From Flaccisagitta enflata (Eukaryota > Chaetognatha > Sagittoidea > Aphragmophora), in assembly GCA_965153355.1 (NCBI GenBank), contig OZ231126.1, positions 102,362,001 through 102,426,000 on the forward strand: a stretch of DNA of 64,000 nt, given 5' to 3'. Each line of letters begins with the position of its first letter. Position 1 is the first letter of the stretch. Position numbers and translations under genes: made by a program. Shown here one piece after another: positions 12,170 to 25,595 of this stretch. Under the pieces are notes generated by a model that saw nothing but the letters and a program-made list of their open reading frames with translations, was not told the origin of the DNA and did no database searches.

Positions 12170-13353
12170 CTTTTAAGAAGGTAGGGTGGTTGAGTAATAA
12201 ACTGGTTTTGCCGGTTAGCATGCTAAAATCGTGTTAAATCACTTACAAACATCCAGTTGTTTCATTTTGAGTCTACATACCAAGTTTTAACCAAATTGGT
12301 TGAAAATGATTTAAGTTTTGCACATTTATCACTTTTAGGCTGGTAGGCTGGCTGGCTGGTAGGCCAGCTAGCATGCTAAAATCTTTATAAATCAAATTCA
12401 TTATTGAGTCCTTTCATTTAGGGACTACATACCAAGTTTCAACCAAATCAGTTGAAAAATGCCGAAGTTATGCACATTTTTCACTTTTAGGCTGGTAGGC
12501 TAGTTGGATGGTAAGCTGGTTAGCATGCTAAAATCTTTACAGTTCAAATACAAATGTTGCGTCCTTCCATTTAGAGACTACATACCAAGTTTCAACCAAA
12601 TCCGTTGAAAAATGCCGAAGTTATGCAAATTTTTTTACTTTTAGGCTGGTAAGCTTGTTGGGTGGTAGGCTGGTTTGGCCGGTTAGCATGCCAAAATCTT
12701 TACAATTAAAATACATATGTTGAATCATTCCATTTAGAGACTACATACCAAGTTTCAACCAAATTGGTTGAAAAATACCAAAGTTGTGCACGTTTTTCAC
12801 TTATAAGCTGGTAGGCTAGTTGGGTGGTAGGCTGGTTTGGCCGGTTAGCATGCTAAAACCTTTACAATTCAAATACATATTTTGAGTTCTTTCATTTAGA
12901 GACTGCATACCGAGTTTCAACCAAATTAGTTGAATAATGACAAAGTTATGCACATTTTTCACTTTTAGGCTGGTAAGCTGGTTGGGTGGTAGGCCGGTTT
13001 GGCTGGTTAGCATGCTAAAACCTTTACAATTCAAATACAGATGTTGAGTCCTTCCATTTAGAGACTACATACCAAGTTTCAACCAAATTGGTTGAAAAAT
13101 GCCAAAGTTATGCATGTTTTTCACTTTTAGGCTAGTAGGCTGGTTTGGCCGGTTGGGTGGGTTGGATCATAACATACGCATAGGATGTAAAGCGGCTTAC
13201 CCTAGTACAACTTCCCTCCAAATATGAAGCAAATCGGTCAAGGTGTTCAAAAGTTAGCCCATTTTTAAAAGTGTGGACGACAACGACAACGACAACGACG
13301 ACACCCACCCGTCTCGAATTATAGTCCGCGCGGGAATGGTATTCCATCGCGGA
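12170..13353 (+). repeat. GGCTGG-family tandem repeat ending in a stem-loop
   Basis: Six to seven units of 152-162 bp. The block acttttaggctggtagg starts near 12,331, 12,483, 12,637, 12,799, 12,961 and 13,123. Each unit has ggttagcatgctaaaa and a gttgaaaaatgccaaagttatgca block. After the last unit comes a family-specific tail with (gacaac)n and the terminal hairpin GTCCGCG...CGCGGAC (13,323-13,353), then CAAAAAA. Partial copies lie at 1970-2330 and 22,290-22,915. Confidence 0.85.
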
Positions 13354-13359
13354 CAAAAA

Positions 13360-14745
13360 ACTTTTTGTGAAGGATAAAAACATGTATCTTCTATCTATTG
13401 CTACACATTTCCAGTATTTTTTGGGATTTATGAAAGTTGAAACAACATTGCCCTTATAAAAGGTGGCCAGAATTCTCCAATATTCAATAAAACTGCATGA
13501 ATAATTTTTTACTTGAAAATACTTAAGAGGGCTGATTTCAGTCCTGAGAGGGCCTGGGGGGGGGACGAACGAACAGAGAAACAAAAGTCCCCTGTGTTCT
13601 AGAGGACTTCGTCCCCTGCGGTGCCGCTTCCCAAAAGCTGTTGTTTATTAGGTATCCTAACACTTTTCAGATATTTTCTAAAATTTTGGAAGCTATAATA
13701 ACAGAAGAAGTGTCTAATATGCTTAGAAATGCTTGATTTTTGCATAAAAAATGATTTTTTTTTTTAAATTTTGCCTTCAAATGATTTAGTCTGATGTTCT
13801 TTTGGGTAGTCAAGACATCCTAGATTATAGTTCTTGGGGTCCCCAGAAACGGTTTTTTGGTTTTTCTTTTGGGGGCTATCCATAGGGGGTGTATTCTCTT
13901 AAACTATCGAATGATACCTCAATCATACCCCTGGCTACAACGTGCTAGGCTCTAGGAGGGGCACTACTGTCTTCTTTCCTAAAAGTGGGGGCCTCTCGTT
14001 CAATTACACTCTGATCTGTAGAGGTTGATTCAACATCATTGATCAATATATTAAGTTAAATGCAATCAAGCTAATCAACAGACCATTCAATGGACGATCA
14101 ACTGAGAGATCAATAAAAATAATTCTAAGTGTCGGGATTATCCGTCTCCTTACATAAAACTGGTGTCAATAATAATCGCAAGTTCGCATCTCACCTTTTG
14201 TTCCTGAAATGGAATTTACTTCTCGTGATGCCGCTCCTCCATTGACAACTGAATCTGTCAATTCCTCCTATATTGCCGCCACCGATAGACAGTAAAGACT
14301 CTGACCAAGGCAGATGCGGATCCGTTGACATCATTCCTGACCACGTCATCATTCGCAAAAAGATGCGTCATTGCTGTAAAAATCATAATGGTAATTAGCT
14401 TTGTAAAACGGTTCAGAGAAAGTGGATTGGTAGACCAAGACAAAGAAGGCCATATAGTTGGCAGTCAAATCGGTTTGTCAGTCAGCCGTGACCCTTCCTT
14501 TCTTCCTTTCTATCTATCTTTCTATCTTTCTTTTTTTCTTTCTTTCTTTCTTTTTCTTTCTTTCTCTTTTGATTTTTCGTTTTTATCTCATTTTTTCAGG
14601 AGTACATAATTGAGTCACTTTTGATTCCTCCCCCCCTTTGATTTTGTTCCCCATGATGTGTCGCGTTTTTATATCTATCATTTTCATCTCCATAGAGCTA
14701 TAAGACAATGTATTTTGGGTTTAAATAGCGTCAAAATGTGTTTTA
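13360..14745. other. Non-coding spacer with one GCAGCGGCCCC-family fragment
   Basis: At about 13,575-13,640 lies a minus-oriented fragment (agtcccctgtgttct, then cgtcccctgcggtgccgc). At 14,496-14,570 there is a (TTTC)n run. Nothing else is recognisable. Confidence 0.55.
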
Positions 14746-16384
14746 CTAATTAGTAGAGATGCAGAAGCGGAAGCAGAGGCGGGTGGAAGCAGTTGAGCAT
14801 AAAAGCAGAGGCAAAAGGACATATTTAAGTAGGGTACTCAATTGAAAACAGCTAAAATGGTCAAAAATCCGTTTGCGCACATGGATTGACTCGTAATTAC
14901 ATGTATTTTAATATTTAGAACCATAAATGACACTTTGGATAATTTTCATGGCCCCTATGTAACTGAATGTGAGTGGAATCCGCCAATCGCTTTCTGGCAC
15001 TTTTTTTTCCTCGAAAAAATTGGGCCATACCGAGTCTCAAACTGCGTTACTATGTGCGCCCGCACAGAAAAACCTTGGCAGGAGACTAATTTTTATACTG
15101 GCTGACACGCTGGCACCAGTCAGTTTGCTAGAGAGTCGAAACATGAGTGTAATGGTCTCCTTTTGTGCCAATTTCAATTTCTTTGAATCAGAAATGTTAT
15201 CTTTACTTCTCTTTCACACCTGCTAGGACATTTTCTCTCAATGACTGAGGACAGCGCACTAAGGTCCACGGATTGCGCTAGATGGCTCCTTGGGTATTTG
15301 GGTGAAAATTTTCATATCTGCTATTTGGCTCAAACTAAGTAGAATGGTCATGGTAGCATTTGAACATACATTACCGGTCCATATGACAGGTTTTATGGCA
15401 ATTTAGAGTGAAAAAAGGCAACCTAAATGGACATTCCTATGAAAAATGCTAAATTTGCATTATCTGTTAAGATTACAAAAAGCCCATGATATCTTCAACA
15501 TTGGATTGGATTCCTTCATTATTGTTTAAATGTCTGGAAAAATTTAAAAAATCACTATTTTTTACATTTTTAGCACTATTTAATTAGTCTACTATTACTA
15601 CATATTTGACCCAATTTGCATGCTTTTATTACCCTATAAATATAAAAAATCGCACAAGGACGCACAATGAGCCACCTATGCCAAAATGTAGTTCAAGGGG
15701 TCCTGAATCCAGAATGCTATGGCTCAAGGGGGCCTTCGACGTCCAAATTGCGATTTTCTTGGCCTAAAATGGACAAGTAATAATGTGGATAAAAGTAAAA
15801 ATCTATATTTGATTGGAAGAAAAATGAGCAAAATGAGCTAAATGAGCAAAAAAATGATTTTTTTTTGAGCACTTTATAAAGGAATCTTATTGAACAAAGA
15901 CAAAAATTTAATTGATTTGGTCAAAACATTAGACAATTTAAATACTAAATTAAAGAGAGTTTAGCAGTATTTTTTACTTTATTTTCTCAAATTTCTCTTC
16001 TTTTGTACTCTAAGCTCATAAAGTTCTTAATCCAATAAAAATGAGTCCAAATTGGATATAAATAGTTTCATAACATCTGAAAATATGCAGAAAAATGTTT
16101 TTCACTCTGTATATTTAATAAGGAACAATGTAATGGAAAAGATGTAATGTTAATCCCCAATGAGCCACCTAGCGCACAATGCAGCCCACAGTGCAGCGGT
16201 CCGTGAGAGAAAGCAACTCGCGGGCGACTTCTGTTGCGCCTCGTTTGATCCACCAGACTACTATGTGATAGTTGGAAAGATTTTGGCAAGAATGAATTTC
16301 GGCCATTGTAATAAAAAACCAGTGGCTGTCGCATTTATTGTAATAAAAAACCAGTGGCTGTCGCAAATACTGTAGATCGCGATG

Positions 16385-16665
16385 GTTTGTTTGATTTTTT
16401 TTTATTTTTCACCATTGATTTTTTTTATTTTACATCTTTTTTAATTTTCCTTTTCACTTCCATTTCTTTATTTTTTCACATTTTCATTTTTTCAATTTTA
16501 CATTTTTTTAGTTTTTCACTTTTTCACTTTTTTTATTTTTTTATTTTTCACTTTTTCATTTTTTTATCTTTTTATTTTTTTATTTTTTATTTTTTCGTTT
16601 TTTATTTTTATATTTTTATATTTTTTTACGTTTTCACATTTTCACGTTTTCACTTTTTTTTTTCA
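16385..16665. repeat. T-rich (TTTTTCA)n-like tract
   Basis: Degenerate tract of T runs broken by CA or CAT. Its Phe-rich frames are artefacts. Confidence 0.85.
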
Positions 16666-17004
16666 CAAACAAACAAACAAAAGACTAAGGTGAGGACACA
16701 TTCTGAGGATTAAAAAAAAATTAACGAATGATAAAGATGAAATAAGAGATTTACTTAAAGATAAGTGGAGATATCATAAGAGAAAAAAAAAATAACACAA
16801 ACAAAAGACTAAGGTGAGGACACATTTTGGGGATCAAAAAAATTATTGAATGATATGGATGAAACAAAAGATTTACATAGAGACAAGTAGAGACATCTTG
16901 AGAGAAAAAAAAATACAAACAAAAGACTAAGGTGAGGACACATCCTTGGGATGAAAAAAAATTATTTGGAACAATAGATCAAAACATAATAGATGATGAG
17001 AATG

Positions 17005-17446
17005 CAAACAAGGTCAACAAACCTTAGTCGCGTGGTAATAAAGGTAATAAAGGTAATAAAGGTAGTAAAGGTAATTAGGGTAATAAAAGTAAAGGTAACA
17101 AAGGTAAAGGTAAAGGTACCTTAAGTACGTAAAGTACCCTATAGTACCCCTAAGTACGCTAAACGACCCTAAAGTACCTTGAGTACCCTGGAGTACCCTT
17201 AAGTACCTAATGTACCCTAAAGTACCTTAAGTAACCTATAGTACCTTTAGATACCTATAGTACCTAAAGTCCCCCAAAGTACCCTAAAGTACCTTAAAGT
17301 ACCCTAAGGTACCTTAAAGTACCTTTAAAATGAGGATTTAGGCCTTATTTCAAAAAAGTTACGGACCGACCGACCGACCAACAGACCAACAGACCGACCG
17401 ACTGACCGACATAGCGGCTTCTAGAGTCGCGTTCACGCGACTAAAA
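17005..17446 (-). mobile_element. Three-key hairpin element, copy with GTAC-rich core
   Basis: Minus-strand start AGTCGCG-TGAA-CGCGACT (17,442 to 17,425) and far-end ACGCGACT (17,033 to 17,026), then the tail ending ccttgttt (17,005). The core contains a (ggtaataaa)n and aagtaccctaaagtacc minisatellite (17,035-17,330). Confidence 0.7.
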
Positions 17447-17528
17447 AAACAAAAGACTTTTAAAGTGATAGGTGGAGACATCTTGAGAGAGAAAAAGTGA
17501 CACAAACAAGTGGAGACATCTTGAGAGT

Positions 17529-17731
17529 AAACAAGGCAGGATACATGGCTACCAAAGTCGCGTGTGGGTGGGCAGGAGCCATTTTTGAGGTCACCAGACC
17601 ATTTGGGCAGGAGCAGTGAGGTCAAAGAAATAAAATCATAAAAAAAAGTAAAGTGTGACCAACCAACGGACCGACCGACTGAACAACCGATGGACAAAGC
17701 GGGTTGTAGAGTCCCGTGCACGCGACTAAAA
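17529..17731 (-). mobile_element. Three-key hairpin element, second copy in tandem
   Basis: Minus-strand start AGTCGCG-TGCA-CGGGACT (17,727 to 17,710, one mismatch), far key ACGCGACT (17,563 to 17,556), and a tail ending cctgccttgttt at 17,529. The core has gggcaggagc, as in copies B and D. Confidence 0.7.
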
Positions 17732-18559
17732 AAATAACACAACCAAAAGACTAAGGTGAGGACACAAAAATTACTTGGTACAATAGATGAAAAAAAAGAA
17801 AAAAGGTGAGGACGCAAAAAAGACAAAAATATAAAAAAACTTTCCCAGGACTAAGTGGATCTGGCAATCCACAAAAAACGGTTGTGTACGCAACGCAGAA
17901 TCGTTTGCCTCAGATCTACGCTTTGATTTCATTCTGCTATTTATATTCTTTGACCTCTCCTGACATAGGCTCACACATACGCAGCTAGCTTCCCTCAGCG
18001 TCGCCAAAAATATTTTTTGAAAACAGATTTGAATCGAGAATTTCATGTTCTACACGGTGAAAATGCGTGTTTTAGCGTGTCGGCCCTTATGAAGACTCTA
18101 GAGATGGTATTTCAAGAGAATATCTGATCTCTGTCAAACAAATCGATTTTCATGGCAAAAAAATCATCATGGACGGTCAAAATGACTGTTTTAGACAGTA
18201 TTCTACAATAATCAAATCATATATAATGAATATCATGCAATAAAACCACCTTAAACGCAATCAAAAAAATTCCGCCATCTTTTTTCCCCCCGCTTTTCTC
18301 TTGAGGTCGGTACGGTTTAGGAGCCTAATTTAAGTGCTTCTGCTTCCGCTTCCACTTCAGATCCTGACATTTTGACAATAACCATGTCAGTTTTAGCAAT
18401 ACTCATTTTAGTATGATTTATTTATTTTCTATTGTTTCTTCTTTTTACTTTTCTATCATCTGTTAGTCTCTCTATTTGTCTATCCTTTTATCCCTTATCT
18501 AAATTTTTTTGTCTGTCTGTTTCTCTTTCTTTCTCTCTCTTTGTTTAAATATCTGTCTG

Positions 18560-18855
<296 letters not shown>

Positions 18856-20066
18856 TTTCTCTGTCTCCTTTTCTCTCTATGCTCTATGCTTAAGGTTTTT
18901 TGATCAGATGGTCATCATCAGGGATTGTTGGGACATTAATTCTAAGATACTTACCGTTTTTTTTTTCCAAATTTTATTCATCTTCCGTTTTTTCAAGATC
19001 CCCATTTAGCCCTTAATTTGTATATTGAAGTGCAGCTGGTTTTGCACCTGGATTATTAATGACAACGAAAAGGATCAAAACACATTGGTCCTTTTATTTT
19101 TTACACTATAAAAAATAAGTCAAAATCTTTTGCTTTTATACAAGATGATTTTGTAATAGAAAAAACATACATTTTAAAATGATTTATTAGTCTCATTTTC
19201 AACAAAACTGGGTGCAGTCGCTAAAAGTATATATATTTTTGACAATCTTTACATGCGCTAAAGAAACGGAAGATAATTGAAATTAAAAAAAATAAAAACG
19301 GTAAGTGTCTTGTAATTAGTATCTTCATACTCCCTGATGATGATGAGCTGATCAAAAGACCTTTTGCACATTGACACACCTGATTAGATGATCCATTGAT
19401 GTCAAGAATAAATATGTAAAAAGAATGATTTCAAAGATTACATAAAAAAAAAAAAAACATTCAAAGATTAGTTGAAAGGTATAGAATAAAAGATTTTTTT
19501 ATAAATAAAAAAAATAAAATATTTAAACTTATTGCAATATCTAATTACAGCAACAAAATGATATCAATATTTATGTTATTAATACATTTTGTAATTTGTC
19601 ACACTTCCTTATTTTATCTTCCCTCTTTTTTTCATGAATAAACTTTTTGTATAACTTGAATAAATATTGTAATGAAACACTCTATGTAGAAGCGGTTGTG
19701 GAAGTGGAAGCGGAAGTGGAAGTGGGAGTTGTGCCTCCTAAAATGGTAGAAGCGGAAGCTATGCTTTTTGAAACGGTGGAAGCGGAAGCTGTCAATCTTT
19801 AAATATGCCAATTGGATGCGGAAGCGGTCCAAATATCTACCGCTTCTGCATCTCTACTAATTAGGTTTTATGATTTGAACTGTCATAAGTTTTATTTTCC
19901 CCTAATTTTTTTTTTACTCTTTTTTCCCCCTTTGATCTTCTTGCTCATCTCCAGACCTTTTGATTCCCTCCCCCACGGGGGGGGGGGGGAACAATTATAT
20001 ACAGGCCTGCATTTTTCTCTTACTTTCTTAAAAATGTCAGTCAGCTGTAACCTTTCTTTATTTTTT

Positions 20067-20660
20067 AGTTGCGGACACACAACTCTATATGAGGCCGTGT
20101 CCGTCCATCTGTCAATCCGTCGGTCTGTCCATGATGATCGAGTCGAAAACTGGAACAGGTCGCCCAAGGGCAATATGTGGTCAGCGACACCCGTTGCCCT
20201 GCTTTGCAGCGGCCCTGAAGGGGATGATGTCCTGTAGAACACAGGGGACTTTTGTTTGTTTGTTTGTCGTTTGTCCATCTCCCCCCCAAGGCCCTCAAGC
20301 CTAAAATCTACCCTCTCAGGCCTGAAATCTGTCCTCTCAGGCCTGAAATCTGCCCTCTCAGAGTTTAAATCAGGTTTCAGGCCTGAGAGGACAGATTTCA
20401 GGCCTGAGAGGGTAGATTTTAGGCCTGAGAGGGTAGATTTCAGGCCTGAGAAGATCAATCTCAGACCTGAGAAGGCAGATTCTAGGCCTGAGAGGGCAGA
20501 ATTCAGGCCTGAAAGATCAGATTTCAGGCCAGAAAAGTCAGATTTCAGGCTTGGGAAGGCAGATTTCAGGCCTATAAGGGCCAAGGGGGGAATGGACAAA
20601 CAAACGAATGAACAAAAGTCCCCTGTGTTCTACAGGGCATCGTCCCCTTTGGGTCCGCTG
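20067..20660. repeat. Composite: hairpin element start, GCAGCGGCCCC element and minisatellite
   Basis: AGTTGCGGACACACAACT (20,067-20,084) is the start of a three-key element that runs at about 20,155 into aggtcgcccaagggcaatat and cagcggccctgaagggg. A minisatellite of about 22-24-bp units (aggcctgaaatctgccctctc) follows at 20,285-20,585 and flips orientation near 20,365, giving an inverted repeat. A minus-oriented family end closes the composite at about 20,605-20,665. Confidence 0.65.
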
Positions 20661-20769
20661 CCCAAAAATGAGCGTTTTGGATGTGTTTTTGTATGTTTGT
20701 GTGTGTGAGTTGGGGTGTAGATCTGGGCTGGATGCCTCTGCCTGCAATAACATTGTGACCCCGCATCAC

Positions 20770-21024
20770 TTGCTTCTCTCTTTCTCTCCTTCTTTTCTAG
20801 TCTCAATCTCTATTCCTTTCTCTTCTCCTTTCCTTTCTATTTTCCGTTCCGTTTCTTTCCTTTTCTTTTCTTCTCTTCTCTTTTCTTTTCTTTTCTTTTC
20901 TTTCCTTCCTTCCTTTCCTCGTCTTTCTTTCTTTCCTCGTCATTCTTTCTTTCCTCGTCATTCTTTCTTTCCTCATCTTTCTTTCTATTCTCATCTTTCT
21001 TTCCTTGTCTTTCCGTTATTTTCT

Positions 21025-21073
<49 letters not shown>

Positions 21074-21078
21074 GTGTC
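20770..21078. repeat. Pyrimidine-rich tract with (CT)n
   Basis: TTCT/TTCC-rich imperfect repeats followed by a CT run (about 21,030-21,075). The 231-codon frame across it is not credible beyond the repeat. Confidence 0.85.
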
Positions 21079-21688
21079 TCACATGCTGACAGTGCAGTGG
21101 GGACTAGTCATCCCGTCATCGTCATCCACATTCACATCACCACCGCCAGCAACTTCGTGATCACGTCCGTTAGCAAGTCGTCTCCGTCGCGTTTTGAGCC
21201 TAACTCGTCCTCGTCAGCTGCATCCTCCCTGTCTCCCGAATCACCATCACCATCTGAGGACCAGGGGGAGGGGGGAGACATCCAAGGTCGTGCTACTATA
21301 TAGGGTTGTCAGTGATATTCTACGAGGCCATTAAAAGCCTACATTTTGAAAAAAATTATGCCTCGGTATCTTACTGGTGATCCGCAAAATTTTCACTCCT
21401 CATTTTGTCCTCTTGACTCGAACCGAAAGTTCTTGTAGACTGCTGGGGGAATGATGACCTCAACATGAGGACCACGACAACGCCTGACCACGTTGCTACG
21501 CCACCAATGTCTCACTTTGTCAGTCTTCCGTCACTGCGTCGGATTCTATTGTAGCTGCGTCAAAATCCTTCGTTGCTGCGCCAGAATCCTTCGTATCTGC
21601 ATCAGAGTCAATTTGTAGTCGCGCCACACAATACACAAAGTCAATACATCGAATGTTCTTTCGTAGTTGTAATCTTGAGTCTTCTGTA

Positions 21689-23082
21689 CAGTAAGATGGG
21701 GGCAAAAACGACCTAGACTGGAGGATAGATTATAAATATCAAATTTTCATTTGACTTATAAAAAAATTTAAAATTAATACTAAATAAAGGTTGCTTTATT
21801 GAGTGAACATGTATGCCTCTCTTTAACTAACTTGATTGTCTAAGAACTTGATTTTTTTTTAAAAAATTCAGTTTAATCAGATCTTGCAAAAATTTTTTCA
21901 TGAATTCATAAAAAAAACAGCTTAATTTGATTATTTTTTGTAGTTTAGCAGCTATGTTAAGTTTCACTAAAATACTAATTTGCATTATCATTTTTTTTAA
22001 CATAAGCAATGGAGCACCGCTAGAGCGCACCTACCAATAGGGTATGCCCGCCTAGAAGACATTCAACCTTCTGTCCCACAAATGATTTATGGTTATTTCT
22101 TTATCGGCAATAAGGCAGCTTCACTATTAAGCATAATTTAACTCCATTTCTTGAAATATGCTCTAGTGAAGCTAAACTGTAGCTATAAAACTTTAAAAAT
22201 CTGAACAGTATCTGGGTCCGCAACGGAGGGGGGTTAAAGATTACCTATTCCATAAGATCGCTATGGCCAAAAGATCGCTAACCCTGTTAAGTTCGCTGAC
22301 ACCGTAAGTCTATACATTTAGAGCCTCTATACTAAGTTTCATGCAAATCCGTTGAAAAATAACAAAGTTATGCACATTTATCACTTTTAGGCTAGTAAGG
22401 TAGTGGGGTGGTAGGCTGGTTTAGATAAAATAGTGTGCATATGTTGAGTTCTTCCATTTAGAGACTCCATACCAAGTTTCAACCAAATTGGTTAAAAAAT
22501 GTCTAATCTATGCAAGTTTTTCACTTTTAGGCTGGTAAGCTAGTTGGTAAGACAGTTTGGCCGGTTAGCATGCTCAAACATAAATAAATCACATACATGC
22601 GTTGAGTTCTTCCATTTAGAGACCCTATACCACATTTCAACCAAATCAGTTAAAAAATGCCACAGTTATGTACGTTTGTAACTTTAAGGCCAGTAGGCTG
22701 GTTGGGCCGGTTGGGTTAGTTGGTTCACAAAAATTGGATAGGATGTAAAGCGCCATACCCTAATACAACTTCCCACCAAACATGAACCAAATTGGTCAAA
22801 GCATAAAAAAGTTATTCATTTTTTAAAATCCGTAACAACAATGACAACAATGACGACACCCACCCGCCTTGAATCATAGTCCACGTCAGAATGATATTCC
22901 GTCGCAGACAAAAATAGTGTGATTAAACTGATGTTTTTTTCTAAAATTAAGAAAAGCAAACTTATTCAGTTATTAAAGCAATTTTTAATTAACATAGATC
23001 TCAAACTATTCGAGAATAAGATAAAATTTAAATACGTAAAATTGATCCTCCAGTCTAGGTTGTCTTTGCTCCCAATATGCTG
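21689..23082. mobile_element. Tc1/mariner-like element with long TIRs, interrupted
   Basis: The left end CAGTAAGATGGGGGCAAAA (from 21,689) and the right end, its complement (to 23,082), share about 150 bp including tagactggaggatagatt. Both are flanked by TA (21,687-21,688; 23,083-23,084). The middle is occupied by a GGCTGG-family repeat block (22,290-22,915). Confidence 0.65.
22290..22915 (+). repeat. GGCTGG-family repeat block
   Basis: About three units with the family landmarks, then the tail agtccacgtcagaatgatat and cgtcgcagacaaaaa, a decayed form of the terminal stem-loop at 13,323-13,353. Confidence 0.7.
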
Positions 23083-23184
23083 TAGCTTCTACCAAAATCA
23101 TGATTCATCTGGCTTGGGTAGCTAATTCTATGGTAATTTTCAGTGAATCATAATACAAAAAAAATTAAACTTCCAATCCTTTTT

Positions 23185-23400
23185 AGTTGCGGACACGCAA
23201 ATCTATAAGAGGCTTTTTTGTCCATTGGTTTGTAAGTCCATCAGTCCGTTTGTCCATTGCGTTGGGGGTCACTGAGTTGAAAAGTGGGAAAACGAGCGTT
23301 TTTGATACTTTGTGTATGTTTGAGGTTAGAGGATAGATTGGAGTGTGGATGGGGGTAGGATGCTCCTGCCCACCCACCTGCAACAATATTGTGACCCTGA
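23185..23400 (+). mobile_element. Three-key hairpin element, copy F (decayed)
   Basis: It starts AGTTGCGGACACGCAAAT (23,185-23,202) followed by ctataagagg. The far key is eroded to cctgcaac near 23,378. Confidence 0.55.
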
Positions 23401-23456
23401 GTCACTTGTTACAACATCCAACCTTTGACCTACTCCCCACCACATACAGTACAATG

Positions 23457-24031
23457 GGAGCAATGATGACATAGACTGGAGGATAGATTTTAAGTATCTT
23501 AATTTCATTTGTATCATAAAATATTTTAGATCTATGCTAATTAAAGGTTGCTCTATTGAGTGAATGCATTCGCGTCTCTTACCACTAACCACTTTCATTA
23601 GATCAGGCAAAAAATTTCATATAATTAAGAAAAAAAAATCAACTCAATCAAACCATTTTTACAGGTTTTACGGCTATGTCTAATAAATAAAAGTTATGCA
23701 AATCAATATTTGTGCAAAACTTAAAATTGCTATAAAACCTGTAGAAATAAGGACCTTGAGCTGATTCTTTTTTAAAACCACCCAATTGAGCTGATTCTTA
23801 TTTCAAAACTATATAAAATTTTTCACCTGATCTATTGAGATAGGTTAGAACTTTGAAAAATAAAGTTTTTATGAGGTCAAGTCGCAAGTTGAAGTTTGAG
23901 AGATGCAAACATTTTCACTCAAAAAAACAACCTTTAATCACTCTAGATCTCAAATATTTTCTAATACAAACAAAATTAAGGTACTTAAAATCTATCCTCC
24001 AGTCTAGGTCGTCATTGCTCCCATCGTACTG
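23457..24031. mobile_element. Tc1/mariner-like MITE, same family as 21,689-23,082
   Basis: TIRs of about 150 bp begin CAGTACAATGGGAGCAATG (23,457) and end with the complement at 24,031. Both are flanked by TA (23,455-23,456; 24,032-24,033). 575 bp with no transposase. Confidence 0.7.
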
Positions 24032-24033
24032 TA

Positions 24034-25510
24034 GGTCATTTCGAGAGCCTGCACTGCAACAATTTTTTGTGTAAAAAAAGTGACAGACAAAAATTAAGAC
24101 AACCTTACAATCACAATGATTACAAGCAACAAAACAGTTAGTTGTTTTCCCTGGATATACATGAACAACCCCCCCCCCCCTGCCTTCACCTCACCTGTTG
24201 TTGTGTGAGGAGCGGGCGAATAGAAGCCATTCTGATTTCCACTTGAAAACATGAGGTGGGGCAATCCAATCAGTACGGCGTCAGCGTCTTTAAGTGGTAG
24301 AAATAGTTGCTGAAACAACAATTGTGCGAAAATAATGTTCAACAATCAAATAGTGTGCACACTTCTTTTAACACACTTTTTTTAAATGAGAACCAAGTTT
24401 ATAAGAACGTTAAGATTAAAATCCTTAAAATTTAAGAACATGCTAAGAACGTTGAAAGGCTTCATTTCCTTAAAATTTAAGAAAATTAGGCTATAAATTG
24501 CAAAAATTTGTAAACATTCTAAAAATATTTAAAAAATTCATTTTTTCATTGAAAACAATAAACCTGGATTTTATCTTGCAAATCTTTTTGTTGTTAGTTG
24601 TTTGTTGTTTGTTTTTTATGGTTCTTGACATTCCCTAAAAACGTTTAAACATGTTGCTTTGTTGGGTCACTAACATTTTTCTACGTTTTCTTCTTAAAAA
24701 CAAACTCAAAAAAATTAAGAACATTCCTAATTGAAGGTTAAAAACTGTGTTTAGATTAGGAACAATTCAAGAACATTCAAGTCTTGAAACTGTCAAAAAT
24801 TTAAGAATATTACCTTGCCAAAAAGTGACGTTCTTATAAAAAAAGTGTACAGTACATATTATTTGGAAGCGTTAAATCAAAGAAAAGAGACAGTTGCAAT
24901 ATATTGCATTACTAATGAAATAAATGCAGTGTCCATAATTATCGAATGTTTTGCATTTGGTTGCAGACTAGCGACTATCGAGTTCCAAAGTGCATAAAAC
25001 GCGCATTTCTGCCCCTGCCCATCCGTCCGCGACTTGTATTGGCCGTGTACACGCCGTATTTTTTATAAGAACACAGTTTTTTGAAGTGAGGCTCAGCATT
25101 TTTATTTTTTGCTAATTTTCAGCCTCAAATGTTCTTAACCTGTTCTTATTTATGTAGCATGGAAGTTCTTTATCAGAGTTGCTAATTAGTCATATTCAAT
25201 GAAATGAATATATTTTATTCTCAGTGTTTACAATTTTTGTTTAGGTTAAGTCATGAAATTTAGAAAAATATAAATGATAAAAGTAATTAGTTGAATTGTT
25301 TAGGTTAGAGGATTCTGTACAACGTTTTTTCATTGTTTCCTCAAAAAATCATATAAAAGCGTACTGTGGAATGTATTTGTGCAAAAATCTGAGCCTGGGC
25401 ACGTTCTTAGGATGTTCTTATTTTTTCATCATATCTGAGGCTGATGTTCTTATAAACAGTGTTCTTAGACAAAATACAGCGTGTATCCGGCCTTGTTTTT
25501 ATATTCACAG
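24034..25510. other. AT-rich non-coding stretch with a decayed hairpin-element copy
   Basis: Keys gttgcagactagcgact (about 24,959-24,976) and GTCCGCGACT (25,025-25,034) with the ggccgtgtac tail mark a worn three-key element. The rest consists of short repeated aagaacattc-like words and shows no gene. Confidence 0.5.
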
Positions 25511-25520
25511 ATAGCAGAAT

Positions 25521-25522
<2 letters not shown>

Positions 25523-25592
<70 letters not shown>
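25523..25592. repeat. (CTGT)n followed by (CT)n
   Basis: About nine CTGT units then a CT run. Confidence 0.95.

Positions 25593-25595
<3 letters not shown>

Noticed and set aside
20256-20708. 150-codon Arg/Glu/Phe frame and its minus-strand 235-codon counterpart
   Set aside because: Both translate the aggcctgagagggcagattt minisatellite and its inverted half.
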